This document shows, piece by piece, positions 26,537 to 35,268 of a stretch of 64,000 nt of DNA. The notes beneath the pieces were generated by a model. It saw only the letters and a program-made list of their open reading frames with translations, searched no databases and was not told the DNA's origin. The position numbers and the translations under genes are program-made. The first letter of the stretch is position 1, and each line of letters opens with the position of its first letter. This stretch comes from Parvularculaceae bacterium. GTDB lineage: Bacteria > Pseudomonadota > Alphaproteobacteria > Caulobacterales > Parvularculaceae. The DNA is taken from assembly GCA_028280115.1 (NCBI GenBank), contig JANQMJ010000030.1:1-64000 (forward strand), given 5' to 3'.

Positions 26537-26575
26537 GTATTAGTGTACTATCGTGATAATACGCTAATATGACAA
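26537..26575 (-). promoter_or_regulatory. his operon promoter with overlapping operator
   Basis: Reading leftward, TTGTCA (26575-26570) and GATAGT (26552-26547) are spaced by exactly 17 nt, a good sigma-70 promoter about 20 nt ahead of the regulator's ATG at 26526. Arms GTATTA (26537-26542) and TAATAC (26557-26562) form an inverted repeat that straddles the -10, with an inner TAGT-GT-ACTA dyad (26541-26550). This is the expected place for a repressor site of the TrpR-type protein encoded next to it. Confidence 0.65.
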
Positions 26576-26650
26576 ACTGCCTATAGACGCAAGCGTTTTT
26601 TGGCGTTTTCCGCTTGAGGCGTGATTGCTGCTATGCGCGGCGGCGGGAAG

Positions 26651-27688
26651 TCAGCGCCCGCGGTCCATCGGCCAGGTGTCCGAAAGGCGGTAGCCCGTCG
26701 GCCAGGGATCGTCAGGATCGAGCAATAACTGCCGGGTTTCCGTGATCCAGGCGCGCCCGGCAATGCTTGGCGTAATGGCGGGTCGCGCGCCAATCTGGGT
26801 TTCCGCCTCGATGCGCGCGGTAAATGCCGATCCGAGCGGCGACCGGAAAACCACCTCGTCGCCAGTTTTCGCCTCGCCCCTTGCATGCATCAGCGCAAGC
26901 CGCGCCGAGGACGCCGTACCGGTCGGCGAGCGGTCGATCTTGCCCGGCCGGATAGCGACGGCGTGCCGGGAGACACGCCTGCCGTTTTCGTTTTCCACCG
27001 GCCCGGCGAAAAGACAGAACGTAATGGCGTTCATACCTTCAAGCGTTGGATGACGAAAGCCGATCTGCGCTTCGGCTTCCTTAACGATCGCCATGCCCGC
27101 AAGCGCCATGTCGCGCGCTTCATCCGACGACAGAGAAAATTTCATCGCCGCAGCTTCGACGACGACAAAGCTGTCGCCGCCAAAGGCGATGTCCACACTC
27201 AGCTTGCCGTAGTCCTTCGTTTCAAGCGTCGCATTGAGCCGGTCGGCGAAAGACGCAATATTGTTCAATCGCACGCGCTCGACCTTGCCGCCGCGGCATT
27301 CGGCTTTGACCTGTACAAGCCCGCCGGGTGCTTCCAGCAGCAGCTCGGTTTCCGGTTCGCGCATCGTGATGATCCCGGTTTCGAGCAGGACGGTTGCAAC
27401 GCAGATCGTGTTGGAGCCCGACATCGGCGGGACCGTTTCCGGCTCCATGATGATGAACCCCATCGCCGCGTCCGGATGCTTGGGCGGGACCAGCAGGTTG
27501 GCGTGACGAAAAACCCCGCCGCGCGGCTCGTTCAACAGAAAGTCCTTAAGCTTGCGGTCTTTTTCAATGTAGCGCGATTGCTCCCACAGCGTCGCGCCTG
27601 GGGGCGGGGCGACGCCGCCGACGATCACGTCGCCGACTTCCCCTTCGCAATGGCAGCTTACTATGTGAATGCCGTTTTTGCTGCGCAC
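26651..27688 (-). CDS. Proline racemase-fold enzyme, probable trans-3-hydroxy-L-proline dehydratase
   Basis: A 345-residue member of the proline racemase superfamily. At the first catalytic position the usual MCGHG is MSGSN (Ser for Cys), and at the second the usual DRSPCGT is DRSPTGT (Thr for Cys). Thr in the second place is the mark of the dehydratases that turn trans-3-hydroxy-L-proline into delta-1-pyrroline-2-carboxylate; racemase or epimerase activity is unlikely without both cysteines. I chose GTG 27688 because GAGG lies 6 nt upstream; an in-frame TTG is 12 nt earlier. It is the distal gene of a leftward set (oxidase, M24 peptidase, this gene) in a hydroxyproline cluster, which supports the substrate class. 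Confidence 0.82.
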   Translation of the reverse strand: MRSKNGIHIVSCHCEGEVGDVIVGGVAPPPGATLWEQSRYIEKDRKLKDFLLNEPRGGVFRHANLLVPPKHPDAAMGFIIMEPETVPPMSGSNTICVATVLLETGIITMREPETELLLEAPGGLVQVKAECRGGKVERVRLNNIASFADRLNATLETKDYGKLSVDIAFGGDSFVVVEAAAMKFSLSSDEARDMALAGMAIVKEAEAQIGFRHPTLEGMNAITFCLFAGPVENENGRRVSRHAVAIRPGKIDRSPTGTASSARLALMHARGEAKTGDEVVFRSPLGSAFTARIEAETQIGARPAITPSIAGRAWITETRQLLLDPDDPWPTGYRLSDTWPMDRGR

Positions 27689-27750
27689 GTTGATCCTCAA
27701 TTCAATCCACTGTTTGCGGATAGCCTCCGTCAGGCGGCATATCCGTCAAA

Positions 27751-28974
27751 TCATCCAAATGGCGCGTTGATCGACGGCGAGGGCTGGGTGAACCAGACGG
27801 GGCCCGTCTCCGTCATGTAGAAATGATCTTCCAGACGAATACCGAAACGGTCCGGCACGACGATCATGGGTTCGTTGCTGAAACACATGCCCGGCGCCAA
27901 AGGGGTTTTGTCGCCGCGCACCAGATAGGGCGCTTCGTGAATGCTCAATCCGATGCCGTGGCCGGTTCGGTGCGGCAGGCCGGGCAGGCGATAGCCGGGT
28001 CCGAGGCCGGCGCGCTTCAGGGCCGCCCGCACGGCGGCGTCGACATTTTCGCACGGCGCGCCTGGTATCGCCGCGTCGAACGCGGCCTGTTGGGCGTCGC
28101 GTTCCAGCGCCCAGATTTGGCGATGCTCGGCGCTCGGTTCGCCGAAGACATAGCTGCGGGTGATGTCGGAATTATATCCCTCGACCGCGCAGCCGGTATC
28201 GATCAGGACAACATCGCCTTCGGCAAGGCGCTGCTCGCCGGGAATGCCGTGAGGATAGCTGGTCGCCTTGCCGAAAAGGACGATACAGAAGGTCGAACCT
28301 GCCGCGCCCAGCGCGCGATGGGCCTCGTCGATGAAACGCCGTACTTCGTCGGTTGCGATGCCCGGTTCCAATATGCGCGCCGCGCGGCGCTGAACTTCCA
28401 GGGTCATGTGCTTTGCCTGCTGCATCAGCGCGAGTTCGGCGGGCGACTTGCACATGCGGCATCCGTCGATAATCGAGCCGGCCTCAACAAGATCGGCGGA
28501 AGGGCCCGATTTGCGCAGCCGATCGACCATGGAAAAGGCCATCGCCGGATCGACGGCGATGCGCTCGGCGCCCAGTTCCTTTAAGGCGTTCGCCGTCAGT
28601 AAATAGGGATCATCGTCTTCTTCCCAGGCCCGGATCGACGCGTCGATCGCCAGGGATGCTTCAAGCGAGCCGCGCTCGAAGGCGGGACAGATGAAAACCG
28701 GCGCGTTTTTCGGCGTGATCACCATGGCGACGAGGCGTTCGCTCGCGTTCCATGCAACGCCCGAAAAATATCGCAGACTTGCGCCGGCGCCGACGATCAG
28801 CGCATCTGCGCCGGCTTTCGTCATCAATGCTCTCGCACGGTCGATCCGCGAAAGACGCTCGTTCTTCGTGATCGGGTCGGCCGGGTTGGGCCAGCCTTTC
28901 AGGCCGGCGAGTTCCTTTTCAATTGTCGAGCCGCCAATGGCTTGTCCCACGCGCGCATCTCCCATGTTTTCCAT
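27751..28974 (-). CDS. M24 family metallopeptidase (Xaa-Pro aminopeptidase/prolidase type)
   Basis: A 407-residue pita-bread fold peptidase with a creatinase-like N-terminal domain (about 1-165) and a C-terminal catalytic domain. All five dinuclear metal ligands can be placed: Asp in LIDTGCAV, Asp in NSDITRSYVFG, His in HRTGHGIGLSIHE, Glu in FSNEPMIV and Glu in IRLEDHFYM. Such enzymes cut bonds next to proline. Within a hydroxyproline cluster a role in freeing hydroxyproline from short collagen-like peptides is a fair inference. I use ATG 28974, which follows the oxidase stop by one nt; another frame-open start lies 24 nt upstream inside the oxidase gene. No signal peptide, so peptides must be imported. 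Confidence 0.87.
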   Translation of the reverse strand: MENMGDARVGQAIGGSTIEKELAGLKGWPNPADPITKNERLSRIDRARALMTKAGADALIVGAGASLRYFSGVAWNASERLVAMVITPKNAPVFICPAFERGSLEASLAIDASIRAWEEDDDPYLLTANALKELGAERIAVDPAMAFSMVDRLRKSGPSADLVEAGSIIDGCRMCKSPAELALMQQAKHMTLEVQRRAARILEPGIATDEVRRFIDEAHRALGAAGSTFCIVLFGKATSYPHGIPGEQRLAEGDVVLIDTGCAVEGYNSDITRSYVFGEPSAEHRQIWALERDAQQAAFDAAIPGAPCENVDAAVRAALKRAGLGPGYRLPGLPHRTGHGIGLSIHEAPYLVRGDKTPLAPGMCFSNEPMIVVPDRFGIRLEDHFYMTETGPVWFTQPSPSINAPFG

Positions 28975-28975
28975 T

Positions 28976-30235
28976 TCAGACTTTATCAAAACGGGCAAGA
29001 TCGAACGGCGTCGGACTGGGCTCCGGCAAGCGTCCGCAGGCTAGCGCTGCAATGACTTCCGCGGTGGTCGGGGCGAGCGTCAGTCCGAGATGTTGATGAC
29101 CGAATGCGTAAAGAAGATTATCGGCGCGGGCGCTGCGGCCCACCGCCGGCAGGTAGTCGGGAAATGTCGGCCGCGATCCCATCCATTCCCGGACCGGTTC
29201 GGAAAAGGCGATGCCGAGTTCGCCCGCGTGTTTGCGCAATCGCCGCCATTTTCGCGGGTCGGGCGGCGCATCGGCGCGGGAAAATTCGGCAAAACTCGTA
29301 AGGCGCAACGCTTTTGCGAAGCGGGTGGCCACGACCGAGCGGTCTTCGAAGACAATCGGCGGGAAGGCCGGCCAGCGATCGGGCGCTGCTTCTATATGAT
29401 AGCCGCGTTCGGCGATGATCGGTGCGCAATGACCGACATCTTCCATAAGCCGCCCGGAAGCAACGCCGGCGGCGACGAGGATGAGATCGGCTTCATGACG
29501 CCGCCCGTCGCCGGTAATGGCCGATGCTTTTGCGTTTTCAATCAGCAGTTTTGTCGCCCTGGCGCGAATGAACATGCCGCCGTGCGCTTCGATTGATGTC
29601 CGTAAGGTGCGCAGCAATTTCGTTAGATCGGTAATCTGTCCCGAACGCTCAAAACGGATGGCACCGGCGATTGGCGTTTGCAAGCGGTTGGCGATCTCCT
29701 CCAGTTCGGCGCGGCTCGCCGGTCGGAAGGCGGCGGCGCTGGTGTTCATGCGTTTCCAGGCGGCGGCGCCTTTCGCCGCCGCACGCGCGTTTTGCCAGAC
29801 CACGAAATGACCGTTCTCCAAAAGGAGATCGTCCGCGCCCAGCGCTTCTGAAAGACGGCGCCAGGCCGGCATGGCTTCTTCAAGCCACGCCGCCAGCGCC
29901 GCCTTGCCCTTGACGAATCGTTTCGGATGGGAGGCGGCGACAAGCCGGGCGGCGAACGGTCCCCAGGCGGCGACGGCGCTAAGGGGCATGTCCAACGGGC
30001 CGCCGACGGCGAACAGCTTTGTCGGCGCTTCAAGGACGGTGCGCGGCGAGGCGAGGGGTGCAGCCTGTTCGACGGCGATATGTCCGGCGTTTCCGAATGA
30101 TGCGGGGCCGGGTTCGTCGGGATCGATCAGGCTGACCTTAAGGCCTTGGTCCTGCAGACGCAGGGCGCAGGCCAAGCCTACGATTCCGCCGCCCAAGATG
30201 AGGGCTTTGTCAGCCGGCAAGGGGGATTCCTCCAT
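28976..30235 (-). CDS. FAD-dependent D-amino-acid oxidoreductase, likely D-hydroxyproline dehydrogenase
   Basis: A 419-residue DadA/DAO-family flavoprotein. The N-terminal ALILGGGIVGLACALRLQDQG is the FAD-binding Rossmann motif, followed by SLIDPDEPG, and the C-terminal YAFGHQHLGLTLAPTTAEVI is the typical flavin-contact end. In the trans-4-hydroxyproline route the epimerase product cis-4-hydroxy-D-proline is oxidised by such an enzyme to 1-pyrroline-4-hydroxy-2-carboxylate, the substrate of the neighbouring DapA-like deaminase, so the role follows from the cluster. I start at ATG 30235; a TTG in frame at 30250 is possible and neither has a clear ribosome site. First gene of the leftward unit. 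Confidence 0.85.
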   Translation of the reverse strand: MEESPLPADKALILGGGIVGLACALRLQDQGLKVSLIDPDEPGPASFGNAGHIAVEQAAPLASPRTVLEAPTKLFAVGGPLDMPLSAVAAWGPFAARLVAASHPKRFVKGKAALAAWLEEAMPAWRRLSEALGADDLLLENGHFVVWQNARAAAKGAAAWKRMNTSAAAFRPASRAELEEIANRLQTPIAGAIRFERSGQITDLTKLLRTLRTSIEAHGGMFIRARATKLLIENAKASAITGDGRRHEADLILVAAGVASGRLMEDVGHCAPIIAERGYHIEAAPDRWPAFPPIVFEDRSVVATRFAKALRLTSFAEFSRADAPPDPRKWRRLRKHAGELGIAFSEPVREWMGSRPTFPDYLPAVGRSARADNLLYAFGHQHLGLTLAPTTAEVIAALACGRLPEPSPTPFDLARFDKV

Positions 30236-30252
30236 TGCGTGGGGTGGCAATA

Positions 30253-30276
30253 TTCATATAAAGTATACGAAATGAA
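30253..30276. promoter_or_regulatory. Candidate GntR (FadR-type) operator in divergent hydroxyproline promoter
   Basis: The gap between the divergent oxidase and deaminase genes carries GTATAC (30263-30268), the core palindrome of many FCD-type GntR sites, inside a wider inverted repeat TTCAT (30253-30257) / ATGAA (30272-30276). The GntR gene at 32346 is the obvious candidate to bind it and control both directions. Confidence 0.55.
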
Positions 30277-30294
30277 CCAAAAAGGGAGCAAAAA

Positions 30295-31224
30295 ATGAGC
30301 ACGGCGACGGTAGGGTGGTCGGGGGTTTTTCCCGCGGCGACAACCCAGTTCGACGAGGATCTCGCGGTCGATATCAAGGCGACCCAGCGCGTTCAAGAAG
30401 CGCTGCTTGAAGACGGCGTCGACGGGCTGGTGGTGCTCGGCACCGTCGGCGAAAACAATTCCCTTACGGTGGCGGAAAAGTGCGACGTTCTGCGTGCGGC
30501 GAAAAACGCAGCGGCCGGCAAGCGGCCGATCATCGCCGGGGTTTCCGAATTAACGACGCCTGCCGCGGCGGCCTACGCACGGGACGCGGAAGAAATCGGC
30601 GTCGACGGTTTAATGGTGCTGCCGGCAATGGTGTACGTGCCCCAGCCGGAAGAATTGGCCGCGCATTTTCGCATGGTCGCCGAAGCGACATCGCTTCCGA
30701 TCATGCTTTACAACAATCCGCCGGCCTATCGAACAAGCATAGACTTTAACGTTCTTGAACAGCTCGCGGCGATTCCCAACATCGTCGCGATTAAGGAAAG
30801 CGCGCCGGACACGAGACGGTTTACGGATTTGATCAACGCCTTCGGCGATCGCTTTATTGTGTTTGCTGGTCTCGACGATGTCGCTTTCGAAGGGCTTTTG
30901 CTTGGCGCGAAAGGTTGGGTGTCCGGGCTGACCAATGCGTTTCCGGAAGAATCGATCGAGCTTGTAGCGGCGTTGCAAAACGGCGATCTCGACAGGGCGC
31001 GCGCGATCTATAGCTGGTTCATGCCGTTGTTGCATCTTGATGCGGAACACGACCTTGTTCAGAGCATAAAACTTGCCGAGCAAATCATGGGGCGCGGTTC
31101 GGAACGCGTGCGCATGCCGCGCATGCCGTTGACCGACGCGCGGCGCGACGAAGTCACAAAGATGGTTGAAAAGGCGGCGGCGACGCGGCCTTCAGGTTCC
31201 CGGCGCGAGGAAACGGCGGCCTGA
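30295..31224 (+). CDS. DapA-family lyase, likely 1-pyrroline-4-hydroxy-2-carboxylate deaminase
   Basis: A 309-residue class I aldolase-fold enzyme of the DapA/NAL family. The Schiff-base lysine is in NIVAIKESAPD, the catalytic tyrosine in MLYNNPPAYRTSIDF, and the substrate carboxylate loop in VLGTVGENNSLT (GTVGEN in place of the GTTGE of true DapA). With the epimerase next door and the oxidase on the other strand, the expected reaction is deamination of 1-pyrroline-4-hydroxy-2-carboxylate to 2-oxoglutarate semialdehyde. ATG 30295 has GGGAG upstream. The dehydrogenase that would finish the route is not recognisable in this cluster. Confidence 0.85.
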   Translation: MSTATVGWSGVFPAATTQFDEDLAVDIKATQRVQEALLEDGVDGLVVLGTVGENNSLTVAEKCDVLRAAKNAAAGKRPIIAGVSELTTPAAAAYARDAEEIGVDGLMVLPAMVYVPQPEELAAHFRMVAEATSLPIMLYNNPPAYRTSIDFNVLEQLAAIPNIVAIKESAPDTRRFTDLINAFGDRFIVFAGLDDVAFEGLLLGAKGWVSGLTNAFPEESIELVAALQNGDLDRARAIYSWFMPLLHLDAEHDLVQSIKLAEQIMGRGSERVRMPRMPLTDARRDEVTKMVEKAAATRPSGSRREETAA

Positions 31225-31227
31225 CCC

Positions 31228-32226
31228 ATGCGCCATGTGTTCTTCTGCATCGACGGGCACACGGCTGGAAATCCGGTGCGTCTTGTGGCGGGCGGCGCGC
31301 CGCCGCTGGCCGGCCGGACCATGGCGGAGCGGCGACAGGATTTTCTTGAACGCTTTGACTGGATCCGGACGGCGCTCTGCTTCGAGCCGCGCGGCCATGA
31401 CATGATGTCGGGCGGGTTTATTTATCCGCCGGGCGCGGACGACGCCGATTTGGGGCTGTTGTTCATCGAAACCAGCGGATGCCTGCCGATGTGCGGACAC
31501 GGCGCGATCGGCATGATCACGTTCGGCCTGGAAAACGGCCTTATTCACCCGCGAACGCCGGGGACGCTGTGTATCGAAACGCCCGCTGGCGCGATCGACG
31601 TTTCCTATGAAACGCGCGGCGATAAAGTCGTATCTGTGCGCATACGGAATGTAGCCAGCTATCTGGCCGCCGCGAATATTCAAATCGACGCGCCCGGTCT
31701 GGGCCCGCTGCGCGTCGACGTGGCCTATGGCGGGAATTATTACGCCATTATCGAGCCCCAGGGCGGCTATCAGGGCCTTGATGCGCTCGGTGCGGCCCGG
31801 TTACTGGAATTGAGCCCCGTCGTGCGCGAGCTTGTGTGCGAAAAGGTCGATCCCGTTCATCCGCTCGAGCCGACGATCCGCGGCGTGAGCCATGTCTTAT
31901 GGGCGGACGCGCCCAAAAGCCCCGAGGCGGACGCGCGCAACGCCGTCTTTTACGGCGCGCGGGCCATCGACCGCAGCCCATGCGGTACGGGAACGTCCGC
32001 CCGCATGGCGCAGCTTGCCGCCCGCGGCAAGCTCGCCAAGGGCGCGCGCTTCGTTCATGAAAGTTATATCGGAAGCACATTCGTCGGCGTTGTCGAGGAT
32101 TGCGCCCGGCTCGGCGATCACGACGCCATCGTCCCCTCGATCGAAGGCTCGGCGGTGTCGACCGGCTATAACACGATCTGGGTCGACCGGCAGGATCGCT
32201 TCTGGCGAGGATTCGAAGTGACCTAA
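31228..32226 (+). CDS. 4-hydroxyproline 2-epimerase
   Basis: A 332-residue proline racemase-superfamily enzyme that keeps both catalytic cysteines: MCGHGAIGM (first Cys near residue 90) and DRSPCGTGTSARMAQL (second Cys near 253). With the oxidase and deaminase it makes the standard route from trans-4-hydroxy-L-proline through cis-4-hydroxy-D-proline. ATG 31228 follows the stop of the deaminase gene by 3 nt, so the two form an operon. Proline racemase is the alternative, but the neighbours favour hydroxyproline. It contrasts with the Ser/Thr relative at 26651. Confidence 0.88.
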   Translation: MRHVFFCIDGHTAGNPVRLVAGGAPPLAGRTMAERRQDFLERFDWIRTALCFEPRGHDMMSGGFIYPPGADDADLGLLFIETSGCLPMCGHGAIGMITFGLENGLIHPRTPGTLCIETPAGAIDVSYETRGDKVVSVRIRNVASYLAAANIQIDAPGLGPLRVDVAYGGNYYAIIEPQGGYQGLDALGAARLLELSPVVRELVCEKVDPVHPLEPTIRGVSHVLWADAPKSPEADARNAVFYGARAIDRSPCGTGTSARMAQLAARGKLAKGARFVHESYIGSTFVGVVEDCARLGDHDAIVPSIEGSAVSTGYNTIWVDRQDRFWRGFEVT

Positions 32227-32345
32227 AGAAGATGCGCTGCTGCAAAATGTCGGTGTAAAGGAAACAGACGGAACTATAGTCCGCGGATGGCGCGCGCTCG
32301 CCGCGCGGCCGGGCGAGGTTCGTTGACGCACGATGCGAGATCGCG

Positions 32346-33092
32346 ATGGCGGCGGCAAATTCAGATAGAGACGACTTAACCGCGCCGATTGCGTTTGAGG
32401 TGCGCAGCCTGTCCGACCGCCTGACGGACATCGTTCGCGATATTATCCTTTCCGGGGAGATTTCGCCGGCTCTTCCGATCCGCCAGGACGCGCTTGCTGC
32501 GCGCCTTAAGGTCAGCAAGATCCCCCTGCGCGAGGCGCTCGCCCGGCTCGAACAGGACGGGCTCGTCGTCTCGCATCCGAACCGGGGCTATTTCGTTACG
32601 CCGCTGTCTGCGGACGAAGCAGAGGAAGTCTACGAACTAAGACTTAGGATCGAACCGGACGCGGCGTCCCAAGCCTGTCTGGCGGCGACGCCGGCCGAAC
32701 AAAATGCGGCGCGCGAGGCGCTTGACCGGCTCGGTCGCGACGCCGCCGTGCAAAAACCCACGGTCGGCGCGCTCAACCGCGCCTTTCATCTTGCGCTCGT
32801 TGCGCCCGGCAGCCGGCCCATTACAGCTCGCATGGTTATGCGCCTGCATGTGATCGCCGACCGATATGTGCGCAAACATCTCGAACCGTTGGGGCGGCAT
32901 ATCAGGGCGGAAACCGAACATGAGGAGATTTTGGCCGCGTGGCTTGAGCGGCGCTCGGACAAGGTCGCCAAGCTAATCCGTCAACACATCGCACACACGC
33001 TTGAAGACCTTCGCCGCGAACTTCGTGCAGAACAAAACGCGCCCGCTGCGGCTGCTCAGGCGCGGCAAAAACCCCGCAAGGGAAAAAGCTAG
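32346..33092 (+). CDS. GntR-family regulator (FadR/FCD subfamily)
   Basis: A 248-residue transcription factor. The N-terminal winged helix (about 15-80) reads LSDRLTDIVRDIILSGEISP, then KVSKIPLREALARLEQDGLV, the GntR recognition helix region; residues about 90-225 are the helical FCD ligand domain with the metal-type ligands Asp/His pattern (ELRLRIEPDAA, NRAFHLAL, HIAHTLEDL). The C-terminal tail is basic and Ala/Lys rich. It stands 119 nt downstream of the epimerase on the same strand and probably controls the hydroxyproline genes via the GTATAC-centred palindrome at 30253-30276. The ligand is likely a hydroxyproline or its catabolite. Confidence 0.85.
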   Translation: MAAANSDRDDLTAPIAFEVRSLSDRLTDIVRDIILSGEISPALPIRQDALAARLKVSKIPLREALARLEQDGLVVSHPNRGYFVTPLSADEAEEVYELRLRIEPDAASQACLAATPAEQNAAREALDRLGRDAAVQKPTVGALNRAFHLALVAPGSRPITARMVMRLHVIADRYVRKHLEPLGRHIRAETEHEEILAAWLERRSDKVAKLIRQHIAHTLEDLRRELRAEQNAPAAAAQARQKPRKGKS

Positions 33093-33148
33093 CGCCCGGC
33101 GCTATAGAGGCTCGTCAAGGCGGATGGGCGCGTCTTTTAAAGGCGCAT

Positions 33149-35110
33149 TCAGCTCTCGGCGGGAACCACGGGCGCTGGCGCAGCGGTTTCCTCGCTAAGA
33201 TTTTGTTCCAAGAGTTCCGCCGCCAGATCCATCAAGTCCCGCTCCGACAGAATGCCTATCAAGCGCTCGCCGCTGAGGATCGGAATGCATGCGATCTTGT
33301 GCTTGCGCATGGTTTCAATCGCTTCGAGCGTTGTCGCCGTGGGCGGCAACGTCGTCAGGTCGCGCTTCATGACGTCTGCGACGGGGATCGGCTTGGCGTC
33401 GCTGATCTTGCCGGCGGCCATGAGCCTGATCAGCTTCCAGTACGATACGAGTCCGACTAGGCGCTGATCCTTGTCCTCCACCGGCACATGGCGCACGTTT
33501 TTCCAGTCCATGATCGTCAGGACGAGATCAAGCGAGTCTTCTTCGCCGACGGTTAGAAGATCCGTACTCATATATTGTTCGACGGTGAGATGACGGTGGC
33601 TGGCGGCGCCGCGGGCCGCGAGTTTCTCGTCGGGCGAGGCTTCATCCCAATCGGCCACCGGCGCGCCGGAATACTGGCGACTGACCAGGGCGGCCGTCAA
33701 CGCTTGGAGCTGTTCGTATTTGCCGCCTCTGCCGCGCAAGCTGGAAAGCGATGCAACGATCCAATCGGCCCCGGTGTGTCGCCGCGCGGCGCGGCGGTCG
33801 ATGATCGATAAATAGCGTTTGGCATCCGCCGGATCGACGCCGCTCTTGACCAACCCTTCTTCGGCGAGCGGGACGCAATGGGAGCAAATCAGCTCCGGAC
33901 CGGGTATCGATTCGCCGTTGAGCCATTGGAAGCTAGCGCCGAGGCCGAGCCGGGCCGCGGATCGAAAGTTCATTTTCGCGTCGTCAAACGAGATCAACTG
34001 GGTAATGTCGTCATAGCGCGCCGACAGCGCGGCCAGCAGCCCGAACCACAATGCGGCGTTAGCGACTTCGTCCTGGATCGTCGGGCCGGCGGCGAACAAT
34101 CTGTTTTCGATCCGTAAATGCGGCTTTCCATTGCTGATCCCGTAACACGGCCGGTTCCATCGATAGACGGTTCCGTTATGTGCGCACAGGGAGCGCAATT
34201 TCGGCGCCTCGCTGCGATCGAGCGCGGCCATCGAATCCTCTTCAGGGCCGGTGGAGACAATCGTGGGAAATCGGGAGATGTCTTCTTTGAAGAGTTCAAG
34301 AATGGATTTTCTGAGCCAGCCTTTGCCGAACGAAACGCGCGGGCTGCGGTCGCGCAGATAATCGGAGGCGACGCGCGTGTCGACCGATTGCTGAAAAAGG
34401 GCGATCCGGGTCTCGCGCCAAAGCTGACGCCCGAACAGGATCGGGGAGTTTACCGCGGCGGCGAGCACGGGCCCGGCGACGACCTGCGCAATGTTATATA
34501 GATTTGCGAATTCCTCGGCGCTGACCTGATAGTGCAGCTGAAAGCTCGCATTGCACGCTTCCAGCATGACCGAGTCGTGCTTTACCAGAAGCTCGTCCAC
34601 GCCCATGATGTGGAATGCATAGGCGTCGCCGCGCAAGGCGTTCATCGCATCGTCCAGCACCTTATAGCGCGGCAAAGGGGTCAAGTTGTCGAGGCTCAGA
34701 TCGGATTTGCGCAGCGTCGGCAATATTCCCGTCAGCGCAATGTCGACGCCGATCTTTTTTGCGGACGCCCTTGCCTTGCCGACAAAGTGCTCAATGTCTT
34801 TTTCCAACTGTGAAAGACACCCGCCCTCGAAACGGAGCGGATCGAGATTGACCTCCAAATTAAAAAGGCCCAGCTCCGTGGTGAAATGCGGATCGTTGAT
34901 GTCGTCAAGCAGACCCATGGACGAGGAGGATGGGCGGAAATTCCGATCGATCAGGAACATTTCCTGCTCGGCCCCGATACGGCGCACGTCTGATTCGATC
35001 AGGCCTTCCTCGATCATGCGCTCCAGCGCATGAAGGTCGTTCAGGACCTGCCTCATGAAGGCGCGGCGCTCGTCCGGACTTGATTCAGCGGAGACGACTT
35101 GATCGCCCAT
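33149..35110 (-). CDS. Glutamate-cysteine ligase-like (GCS2) protein fused to two CBS domains
   Basis: A 653-residue protein. Residues about 30-480 belong to the GCS2 carboxylate-amine ligase family (YbdK-like): RIGAEQEMFLID, LGLFNLEVNLDP, ACNASFQLHYQV and LRIENRLFAAGPT are ATP/metal and substrate motifs. Residues about 510-635 form a CBS pair (MSTDLLTVGEEDSL ... VRHVPVEDK, and MKRDLTTLPPTATTLEAI ... IACIPILSGERLIGILSERD), which normally binds adenylates. A ligase under adenylate control is the natural reading, but the substrates are unknown, and it need not make gamma-glutamylcysteine. I use ATG 35110; the TTG just before it is the only earlier choice. It lies 158 nt downstream of the FNR-type regulator, same strand. 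Confidence 0.82.
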   Translation of the reverse strand: MGDQVVSAESSPDERRAFMRQVLNDLHALERMIEEGLIESDVRRIGAEQEMFLIDRNFRPSSSSMGLLDDINDPHFTTELGLFNLEVNLDPLRFEGGCLSQLEKDIEHFVGKARASAKKIGVDIALTGILPTLRKSDLSLDNLTPLPRYKVLDDAMNALRGDAYAFHIMGVDELLVKHDSVMLEACNASFQLHYQVSAEEFANLYNIAQVVAGPVLAAAVNSPILFGRQLWRETRIALFQQSVDTRVASDYLRDRSPRVSFGKGWLRKSILELFKEDISRFPTIVSTGPEEDSMAALDRSEAPKLRSLCAHNGTVYRWNRPCYGISNGKPHLRIENRLFAAGPTIQDEVANAALWFGLLAALSARYDDITQLISFDDAKMNFRSAARLGLGASFQWLNGESIPGPELICSHCVPLAEEGLVKSGVDPADAKRYLSIIDRRAARRHTGADWIVASLSSLRGRGGKYEQLQALTAALVSRQYSGAPVADWDEASPDEKLAARGAASHRHLTVEQYMSTDLLTVGEEDSLDLVLTIMDWKNVRHVPVEDKDQRLVGLVSYWKLIRLMAAGKISDAKPIPVADVMKRDLTTLPPTATTLEAIETMRKHKIACIPILSGERLIGILSERDLMDLAAELLEQNLSEETAAPAPVVPAES

Positions 35111-35268
35111 CAATCAAAGCTCTGTTGCTCGCCTTTCGGCCCAATTGAAAAATAAGGCCCAAAAAACACGCATTTGCAAGAAACTTTGGAGCGAAAAGCC
35201 ATTTTCAGGGGGCTGGCTGGACGAATCCGGCCCGCAAATCGCATGAACGAGCGCAGGGGCGCAGCGTT

